This document shows positions 8,719 to 14,855 of a stretch of 64,000 nucleotides of DNA, one piece after another. The stretch spans positions 20,585 through 84,584 of the forward strand of contig NZ_VCNP01000003.1 in NCBI RefSeq assembly GCF_006782915.1. The letters run 5' to 3'. Below the pieces are notes generated by a model that saw only the letters and a program-made list of their open reading frames with translations, ran no database searches and was not told the origin of the DNA. The DNA comes from Streptomyces calvus. GTDB lineage: Bacteria; Actinomycetota; Actinomycetes; Streptomycetales; Streptomycetaceae. Positions within the stretch are counted from its first letter, which is position 1; each line of letters opens with the position of its first letter. The position numbers and the translations under genes are program-made.

Positions 8719-9096
8719 TCAGTGACCGGAGCGGTCCACGGTGACGCAGGTGGTCTTGCTGAACACGGCCACCGTCTCGTTGCCGCAGTTGTTGCTGTGC
8801 CCCGAGGCATTGCGGGCGAAGAGCAGGTTGGACAGGACGCCGCCGCTGGGGCCCGCCTGGTCGCCGCCTCCCTTGCCGTCGTCCTCGGCCACACAGGTGC
8901 GCTCCTTGAAGAGCGCCACCTTGCCGGTGCCGCAGAGGTTGGCATGACCGGAGGAGTTGCGGCCGGAGAGGTTGGACAGCACACCGCCCGCCCCTGCGTC
9001 ACCGTCACCGGCATGGGCCGTAGCCATGCCCGCGGGAAGAGCCATGAGCATCCCCACGATCGAGGTCACTACCGCCATGCGCCGCGTGCCGTACAT
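8719..9096 (-). CDS. Small secreted protein with an internal tandem duplication
   Basis: 125 aa from ATG at 9096, chosen because GGAAGGA lies 11 bases upstream and the protein then starts with a classical signal peptide (MYGTRRMAVVTSIVGMLMAL, cleavage near ATAHA). The mature part holds two copies of the pattern GGVLSNL-x(2-4)-RN-x-SGH-x-N-x-CG-xxx-VA-x-F-xxx-TCV, joined by a Gly-rich linker. Each copy has two Cys, suggesting one disulfide per repeat. The length and cysteine spacing recall chaplin-type surface proteins, but the residues do not match the chaplin consensus. Family not recognised. Confidence 0.72.
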   Translation of the reverse strand: MYGTRRMAVVTSIVGMLMALPAGMATAHAGDGDAGAGGVLSNLSGRNSSGHANLCGTGKVALFKERTCVAEDDGKGGGDQAGPSGGVLSNLLFARNASGHSNNCGNETVAVFSKTTCVTVDRSGH

Positions 9097-9254
9097 CAGT
9101 GTCGGTTTCCTTCCGTTGGACCGTGAACCGGCCGTCCTGGCCGGAGCGCTATGACTAACGACCCATCCGACGATCGACACGGCCCGGGAGGGGTGAATGA
9201 TCTGCAAGGCTGTTGATCAGGTCCTCCGAAGGGATACCGAAGACGCGGGCATTG

Positions 9255-9583
9255 ACACATCAGGGAAGAGGTCGATCCCTTGGCTCGACGCGTTGAGCGG
9301 GTAGTGGACGGCTGCCGGTAGGTGGGCCGGCCTCGGCGCATGCCTCGATCTGGTGGCGGTGGGCGGCCGTGGCGAGATCCGCCCGGGTCGGGAAAGTGGC
9401 GATGGATGGTGGCCATCCCACTCCCGCTCGGGCCGCGATCTGGCGGATGGGGGCGTCGGCGCCGGAGGTGACCACCACGTCGGCGGCGGCAGCGCACACC
9501 GTTTGCCGGTTGCGTTGCGCGCGCTTGCCTTGCGGTGGTCGGCGACGGTGTCCGGGCAGGAGGCCGCCACGGTGTGACGCCAC
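9255..9583 (-). pseudogene. TetR-family regulator relic (N-terminal DNA-binding part only)
   Basis: Reading the minus strand gives RAQRNRQTVCAAAADVVVTSG, then DAPIRQIAARAGVG, a shifted stretch, and FPTRADLATAAHRHQIEACAEAG. This is the start of a typical TetR regulator. The recognition helix reads MATIHRH only in the neighbouring frame, so one indel sits before it and a compensating one after it (around 9395-9420). The ligand-binding C-terminal half (about 120 residues) is missing or scrambled. The gene is almost certainly non-functional, barring sequencing errors. Confidence 0.6.
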
Positions 9584-9603
9584 CCGGACCGGGCCGGGGT
9601 GCG

Positions 9604-9828
9604 TCAGCCGGAGGTGTCGGCGGTTCCGGAGTCCGGGCGGTTGCCTGCGCCGAGTACGCGGCGGGCGGCCGAGGGCCTGGCACCAGAGGTTCCGAGTACT
9701 CCCCTGGCCCGCAGTTCAGCCAGGTCGGGCAGTCGGACGCCGGGGAGGTCGTGCTGCAGGTCGGCCTGGGCCGCGCCGATGGGCGCGGAGCTGTCGGGGC
9801 CGGAGCCGAGTACGCGGCGGGCGGTCAC
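9604..9828 (-). CDS. Possible small hypothetical protein downstream of the PolY-like gene
   Basis: 74 codons from a GTG, with no clear ribosome binding site. The protein contains ARRVLGSG near its start and ARRVLGAG near its end, reflecting a 20-bp direct repeat at 9649-9668 and 9805-9824. It lies 92 bases downstream of the PolY-like gene on the same strand. Composition is plausible, but no family is recognised and it may simply be an open frame. Confidence 0.3.
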   Translation of the reverse strand: MTARRVLGSGPDSSAPIGAAQADLQHDLPGVRLPDLAELRARGVLGTSGARPSAARRVLGAGNRPDSGTADTSG

Positions 9829-9920
9829 GTGATCATCGTACGGGCACTGCTGTCCCGCCGTGCCCGGCACGCGGAAGCAGTGGTTGCTGCACCGGCGGGG
9901 CGCGCGGTTGTCGGGCCGGT

Positions 9921-10928
9921 TCAGGACACGCGGCGGGTGGCGGCGGGGCCGATCACGCCGGGGCCGAACTTGTCGCGGATGCGGTCCATGGCCGCTTCGG
10001 TGACCAGGCGGGCCTCGCGGGCGGAATCCAGACTGATCTGCTGGGCGACCTGGTCGGCGTCGACGAGGTCCTCGCCCTTGAGAGCGATGCCGGTGAGGCG
10101 GCCGCGCTGCAGGCCGGCGGCGTCCATCAGCTGGTAGGCGAGGGTGCGGAGGTCCTCGTCGTGTGCGGACGGCTCGGTGAGGCGGCGGGTCTTCTCCCAG
10201 GTGGTCCCGCCCGCGAAGCGCAGGGTGAGGGTCAGCGCGCGGGCTGCCTGGCCGCGGCGGCGCAGGAGTCGCCCGAGTTTCACGACCAGGTCGAGGAGGG
10301 CGGCGCGGACGGTGGCGCCGTCCAGGGTGTGCTGGTCGAAGCCGCGGCGCACGGCCGCGGAGGAGGGCAGTGCGCGGGGGACGACGGGGCGGGGGTCGAT
10401 GCCGCGGGCCCGGTCGCTGGCGGCGCGGCCGGCGGTGCCGCCGAGCAGGCGCTGCACCGTCGCCGGTGCGACGGCGGCGAGCAGGCCGACGGTGTGGATG
10501 CCGTACTGGTGCAGTGCGTCGGCCTGGCGCGGGCCGATGCCGTGCAGTGCCTGGACGGGCAGTGGCGCGAGCCAGTCGGCGGCCTGGCCGGAGGGGACGG
10601 CGAGGACGCCTCCCGGTTCGGGGACCTGGGCGGAGGCGGTGGCCGCCACGGTGACGGTCGGGCCGATGCCGACGCGGAGGTCGACGCCGAGGCGGGAGAT
10701 CGTGCGCACGCGGAGCATCTCGCCCAGCCGTCGGGTGTCGGGGCCGTGGTAGCGCAGGGCGCCTTTCAGTTCCACCAGCGCGGCCGACGGCGGCAGGGCC
10801 TGCACCACGGGTGACAGGTCCGCCAGCTGCTCGAGGACCTGGCGGTAGGTCTCCTCCGGCAGGCGGGCCGGGCAGCGCACATGCATCACCGTCGGCACCT
10901 CCCGCGCCGGCTCCGGCCCTGCGGTCAT
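9921..10928 (-). CDS. DNA polymerase Y family-like protein lacking catalytic palm residues
   Basis: 335 aa from ATG at 10928, which has GGGAGG 8 bases upstream. The DinB/ImuB architecture is recognisable from the palm onward: SPVVQALPPSAALVELKGALRYHGP, LRVGIGPTVTVAATAS, the helix-hairpin-helix LHGIGPRQADALHQYGIHTVG, and a little-finger domain ending near residue 300. The N-terminal ~70 residues with the first metal-binding Asp are missing. At the position of the S-x-D-E motif the protein has PSAALVEL, so no acidic pair is present. It probably binds DNA or a replication partner like ImuB rather than synthesising DNA. Confidence 0.75.
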   Translation of the reverse strand: MTAGPEPAREVPTVMHVRCPARLPEETYRQVLEQLADLSPVVQALPPSAALVELKGALRYHGPDTRRLGEMLRVRTISRLGVDLRVGIGPTVTVAATASAQVPEPGGVLAVPSGQAADWLAPLPVQALHGIGPRQADALHQYGIHTVGLLAAVAPATVQRLLGGTAGRAASDRARGIDPRPVVPRALPSSAAVRRGFDQHTLDGATVRAALLDLVVKLGRLLRRRGQAARALTLTLRFAGGTTWEKTRRLTEPSAHDEDLRTLAYQLMDAAGLQRGRLTGIALKGEDLVDADQVAQQISLDSAREARLVTEAAMDRIRDKFGPGVIGPAATRRVS

Positions 10929-10954
10929 CACTGCCACCTCCCACCCTCACTATA

Positions 10955-10972
10955 TCGAACGCAAAATCGAAC
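10955..10972 (-). promoter_or_regulatory. Direct repeat of TCGAAC half-sites upstream of the PolY-like gene
   Basis: TCGAAC occurs at 10955-10960 and 10967-10972, 27 bases or more before the start. Actinobacterial LexA boxes are TCGAAC-N4-GTTCGA inverted repeats. Here two half-sites are in the same orientation with a 12-bp period, so a canonical LexA box is not present. Confidence 0.35.
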
Positions 10973-11007
10973 ACGCGAGGAACGGCTCATCGACCCCGAC
11001 ACCTACG

Positions 11008-11325
11008 GCCGACAACCTCGCGGCCGCCCGCCGCCAGGGCCGTACGGTCCTGGAGACCGTCCCCGGCGCGCTCGGCAAGGAGCCCCTCGTCCGCGACGAG
11101 GACGTCCAGGTCCTCCACGGTTTCCGGGCCGTGGCCGACGCGCGGGCGCACCTGGCCGGCGAGTTGTTCACCCGCGACGTCGTCGGCGGCCTGTCCCCGC
11201 TGCTGAAGGCCGCCCACGACGTGCGCGTCCACGACACCGTCCGTGGTCGAGGTCCTGCACGAGTCACGGGGCTGCTGCACGCATACGGCCGTGCCCGCGC
11301 CTTCGCGGTGGCGTCGGCCACCTGA
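11008..11325 (+). pseudogene. Open reading remnant of unknown family
   Basis: The plus strand from about 11008 reads ADNLAAARRQGRTVLETVPG, then ALGKEPLVRDEDVQVLHGF and AVADARAHLAGELFTRDVVGG, ending at a TGA at 11323-11325. Composition is that of a real helical protein rather than a shadow frame. No convincing start codon or ribosome site precedes it, and the last 25 residues become Arg/Gly-rich. It may be a decayed gene or internal fragment. Family unknown. Confidence 0.3.
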
Positions 11326-11500
11326 GATCCCCGTTCGTGGAAGACCCCGGGCCGACCGACCGCCGCTGTCACCGAGCTCACGATCAGCTCGCCGCTCCCG
11401 CACAGGCGGAAACAGCGCGACGCGTGCCCGGGGCCCGCGCAGAACTGCGGGGTCCCGGGGCGCGACGCGGCTGCCCCACCTGTGGCTCGGCGACGCGCTC

Positions 11501-12328
11501 TCAGCCGTCCCGTCGCGCTTCCGCCAGCATCCTGCGCTGTACGCGTCTGCCTTTGGCGACCATCAGGGGCAGAGCGCGCAGGCCGAGGGCCGGGAGGGCG
11601 CCGGCCAGGCGGGCCTGGAGGCCACGCCGGCCGGGCACCGCGGTGACCGGACGGGGACGGTCGAGTACCTTGCGTACCGCCGCCACGACGTCGGCCGGCC
11701 GGAGGAGCCGGCCCGAGAAGGAGAGCGCCGACGCGGGGTCGTCGAGCTTGTCGTGAAGCATCGGCGTCCAGATCCCGTCCGGACAGACGCAGGAGATGTC
11801 GATGTCCTTCGTCCCGGCCAGGCGCAGGTCTGCCAGGGTGCTGACGCTGAACCCGATCGCCGCGTGCTTGGACGCGGCGTACACGGCCTCACCCGGGACC
11901 GCGGTCAGCCCCGCGAGGGAAACGATGTTGACGATGTGTCCGCCCGTGCCGCGCATCGCCTCGATCGCGGCGACCGTGCCGTTGATCGTGCCCAGCGTGT
12001 TGACCTCCAGCATCAGCCGCCGCGCGGCCGGCGACTGATCCCAGGCAGGACCGGTCAGGAGCACGCCGGCGTTGTTCACCCACACGCCGAGACCTCCGGT
12101 CTCCGCCACGGCACGGTCCCGGACAGCGGCGACCGCCTCCTCGTCGCGTACGTCCAGGGCCGCCCACAGGACGTCGGGTCCGAGCTCTTCGGCCGTGGCG
12201 CGGGCCGCCGCCGCGTCGATGTCCGTGACCAGCACGCGGTGTCCGCGTTCGGCGAGCAGCGCCGCGATCAGGCGCCCGAGCCCGCGGCCGGCTCCGGTGA
12301 CGACCGCGCCTTCGAGGGATCCGCTCAC
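11501..12328 (-). CDS. SDR-family oxidoreductase
   Basis: 275 aa. The GTG at 12328 overlaps the stop of the upstream gene (GTGA), supporting this start over longer options. The classical SDR pattern is complete: cofactor motif TGAGRGLG, VTDID after the second strand (Asp suggests NAD preference), VNNAG, active-site Ser in NIVSLAG, and YAASKHA with Tyr and Lys. A C-terminal basic tail of about 40 residues (LPLMVAKGRRVQRRML) is reminiscent of membrane-associated mycobacterial SDRs. It is co-transcribed with the 112-aa gene and near an AraC regulator. Substrate unknown. Confidence 0.88.
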   Translation of the reverse strand: MSGSLEGAVVTGAGRGLGRLIAALLAERGHRVLVTDIDAAAARATAEELGPDVLWAALDVRDEEAVAAVRDRAVAETGGLGVWVNNAGVLLTGPAWDQSPAARRLMLEVNTLGTINGTVAAIEAMRGTGGHIVNIVSLAGLTAVPGEAVYAASKHAAIGFSVSTLADLRLAGTKDIDISCVCPDGIWTPMLHDKLDDPASALSFSGRLLRPADVVAAVRKVLDRPRPVTAVPGRRGLQARLAGALPALGLRALPLMVAKGRRVQRRMLAEARRDG

Positions 12329-12663
12329 CGTCGCCCACCCCTGATCTCGCCGTATGCGATGCCGCCGTGCGCGTAGGTGGGTACCACCGGCCAGAACCGT
12401 TTCCACGGGGCGGTTTCCGTGGAAGGCAGGGTCTGGAGCCCGTGCGGGTCTCTCCGGCAGGGCTCGGCGAGCGTCCTCTCCTTGACCACCGCGTGGACCT
12501 GTCCCCGCGCCGTGGAGCGCGCCTTGTACGCAGCCGCGGCGCGCCGCACCGCCGTCAGCCGCTCACCGCGCGGCCACACGTCGTGGACGTCGTCGAACTC
12601 GGGGATCGGACGGGCGCCGATCGCTGCGGGATCCGGGCCGGATCGATGTGCCTGCTGCACCAT
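12325..12663 (-). CDS. Hypothetical protein, possibly truncated
   Basis: 112 aa. ATG at 12663 has AAAGGA 4 bases upstream, and the stop overlaps the SDR start, so translation is probably coupled. Visible features are PIPEFDDVHDVWPRGERL, a basic middle, and WPVVPTYAHGGIAYGEIRGG at the end. There is no signal peptide or membrane segment. It could be the surviving N-terminus of a longer enzyme that now ends at the SDR start. Family not recognised. Confidence 0.55.
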   Translation of the reverse strand: MVQQAHRSGPDPAAIGARPIPEFDDVHDVWPRGERLTAVRRAAAAYKARSTARGQVHAVVKERTLAEPCRRDPHGLQTLPSTETAPWKRFWPVVPTYAHGGIAYGEIRGGRR

Positions 12664-12728
12664 GGGGTCCTTTCCTGCCGGGGCGTTCGCCCCCTCAGAG
12701 TGCAGCCGAGTCCTCTCCGGGACTTGTT

Positions 12729-13775
12729 TCAGCGCGACACATCGGGTCCACCGGTGCCGCCACCCCGCCGCGCCGCTCGGCGCAGCTCGCGGGCACTGGC
12801 ACCGAACCAGCGCCGTACGGCGTGGCTCAGCGTGGACTGCTCGGTGAAGCCGACGAGTGCTGTCACCGCTCCCAGCGGGAGGTCGGTCGTGGTGATGTAC
12901 CGGTGCGCCGCCTCACGCCGTACCTCGTCGAGGACCGCCTCGAACGAGGTGCCCTCGGCGGCCAGCTGCCGCTGGAGCGTCCGAGGGTGTACGGCCAGCA
13001 GCCGTGCGACACGCGTGATCACCGGCCGGCCGGTGCCCAGGTTCCCGGCGACGGCACGCCGGACGTGTGTCGACACCTTGCGCGCGGGGTCCGGGTAGCG
13101 GCCCGCGAGGTGCTGGACGGCCAGGTGCCGGATCGTGTCGTCGGCGGTGCCGAACTGCATGTCGAGGAGCCGTCGCTCGACCCGGAGAGCGGCGGCCGGC
13201 CGGCCGAACTTCACGTCCGCGCCGAAGAAACCGGTGTAGCGGCGGATCGGGGAGAGGGGCTGGTGCGCGATCTCGACGGACCGCAGCCCCGCCGTGTCGC
13301 CGGTCAGCGCGACCACGATGCGGTGGAAGAGTCCGAGTCCGAGCTCCATCGCCTGGGGCGAGTACGGGGACTCGTGCAGGTCCTTCCGATAGGTCAGGGC
13401 GACCACCTCGCGGCGCCCCCAGGGGTCGGCCTCGACGCCGATGCTGAGTGCGGGACTGTGGACGAACATGAACCTCGACGCGAGGGTCAGTGCCTCGGAG
13501 ACCGTCGACGACGATTCGACGGCCACCGCCAGCGGACCGAGGATCGTCAGGTCCTGTGCCTCTGCCAGGCGCAGGCCGAGATCGGGGCAGCCGAGTTCGG
13601 CCGCCGCACCGTCGAGCAGGAGGTCATTGACGGTAATCGGGATGAGGGCCTCGTCCGACTCCAGTACGGACGGCGCGACCCCGAACCGGGCGAGCAGCCG
13701 GTCCGCGTCGCCCCCGAGCTGCTCGACAAGAGGAACGAAACCGCGCAGGCCGGCGGCGCGGATCATCGGGGTCAC
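12729..13775 (-). CDS. AraC-family transcriptional regulator (OruR/ArgR-like)
   Basis: 348 aa. Residues ~20-200 match the arabinose-binding-type N-domain of this subgroup (GCPDLGLRLAEAQDLTILGP, FMFVHSPALSIGV, ALTYRKDLHESPYSPQAMEL). Residues ~230-335 form the double helix-turn-helix: RPVITRVARLLAVHPRTLQR in the first unit and LPLGAVTALVGFTEQSTLSH in the second, ending VRRWFGASARELRR. It lies 66 bases upstream of the hypothetical-SDR pair on the same strand and probably controls it. A 30-bp tandem repeat with an operator-like core lies 86-143 bases upstream of its start. Confidence 0.85.
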   Translation of the reverse strand: MTPMIRAAGLRGFVPLVEQLGGDADRLLARFGVAPSVLESDEALIPITVNDLLLDGAAAELGCPDLGLRLAEAQDLTILGPLAVAVESSSTVSEALTLASRFMFVHSPALSIGVEADPWGRREVVALTYRKDLHESPYSPQAMELGLGLFHRIVVALTGDTAGLRSVEIAHQPLSPIRRYTGFFGADVKFGRPAAALRVERRLLDMQFGTADDTIRHLAVQHLAGRYPDPARKVSTHVRRAVAGNLGTGRPVITRVARLLAVHPRTLQRQLAAEGTSFEAVLDEVRREAAHRYITTTDLPLGAVTALVGFTEQSTLSHAVRRWFGASARELRRAARRGGGTGGPDVSR

Positions 13776-13860
13776 GGAAGAAGGCTACCGAGCCACCCCG
13801 GGCCGGCTTCCGGTCGGATTCTGGGCGACGCGGCGGGCCCGTCACCGGCCGGACACATGA

Positions 13861-13918
13861 TCCGCGCGGCGCGACACACGGTGTGCCGCATCCGCGCGGC
13901 GCGACACACGGCGTGCCG
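13861..13918. repeat. Two tandem 28-bp copies with an operator-like palindromic core
   Basis: Copies at 13861-13888 and 13891-13918 differ at one base. Each contains GCGACACACGG(T/C)GTGCCG. The first has the perfect dyad CACAC-G-GTGTG, while the second carries one mismatch in it. The pair lies upstream of the AraC-type gene on the minus strand, so it is a candidate binding array for that regulator. Confidence 0.5.
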
Positions 13919-14151
13919 GGCGGCATCGGCCAGGCAGCGTCGGCCGGGATGAGTGGTCGCAGCGCTGCGACGGCTCGGGGCGGCTGTCTTCGGACTTCGC
14001 TCGTGAAGGTGCCTCAACGCGATCTGCCGGGCCTGGCCGATGCAGCGGACCCGATCCGGGCAGTGCCGGCCGCAGAGGCTGTCGACGGCGACCACGCCGG
14101 AACGTCACCGCCGGTCATGCCGGTGAGCCGGCCCGCAAACGGGCCCTCCGG

Positions 14152-14631
14152 TCACCGGTCCCGGGGCCGGTAGCGGTCGAGGGTGTCGCGGAGGTGGTGT
14201 CCGGGGCCGCGCAGGAACAGGGCGTCCAGTTCGTTGACGGGGACGGTGAGGGGGCGGCCGTCCTCGTCGGGGTCGTCGTCGGCCGGCGGGTACGCGTCGG
14301 CGCGGGCGAAGGGGATGGTGACGTAAGGCTCATCGTTGCCGAGGCCCTGGGGATCGGGTTCGGGCTGGCACTGCCACTGCGCTCCGTGGTGGCGGACGTG
14401 GACCTCGCCGAGGTACCAGGCGGCGACGCCGACGAGCTCGGTGCCATGTGCCGCGGTGATGTCCTCGTAGGAGGTGAACCGGCGGCGCAGCAGGTCCTCG
14501 AGGCGGTCGAGGGATTCGATGCTGAAATCCCATCCGCCCCGGTCGAACGGGGAGCACGTTTCGAATGCGGCGGCTTGTGCGGCGGTCCACGCGTTCAGCC
14601 GTGGGTTGTCCGCCCACTCCTTCTCGTTCAT
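14152..14631 (-). CDS. Hypothetical acidic cytoplasmic protein divergent from a surface protein gene
   Basis: 159 aa from ATG at 14631, which has GGAGGA 10 bases upstream; an in-frame ATG at 14649 is an alternative. Visible features are NPRLNAWTAAQAAAFETCSP, GGWDFSIESLDRLEDLLRRR, HGTELVGVAAWYLGEVHVRH and VPVNELDALFLRGPGHHLRD. There is no signal peptide. The small acidic build and divergent placement next to a secreted nuclease-like gene would fit an immunity or accessory protein, but that is inference. Family not recognised. Confidence 0.6.
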   Translation of the reverse strand: MNEKEWADNPRLNAWTAAQAAAFETCSPFDRGGWDFSIESLDRLEDLLRRRFTSYEDITAAHGTELVGVAAWYLGEVHVRHHGAQWQCQPEPDPQGLGNDEPYVTIPFARADAYPPADDDPDEDGRPLTVPVNELDALFLRGPGHHLRDTLDRYRPRDR

Positions 14632-14855
14632 GCGCTGCTGTTCCTCCATGCGGGTGACCCTAGCGCGGTACCGGATCCGGCTTGTAATGGCCGTGTGTAC
14701 ATGCCGAGATGACGCGCGACACTCGGCTTTTCCCTTGTGAGTGGCGGAAGTTGAGCCCCTATGGTGGTGCACTCTGTGTGCCGCCCATGACTACGGGGGC
14801 CCTGGCGGCGCACGGGACCCGACCCCAGTGGGCCCTTGGGGAAGACCTGCTTCAC

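Noticed and set aside
10955..10972. LexA (SOS) box
   Set aside because: The TCGAAC half-sites are in direct, not inverted, orientation, so it is not a canonical site.
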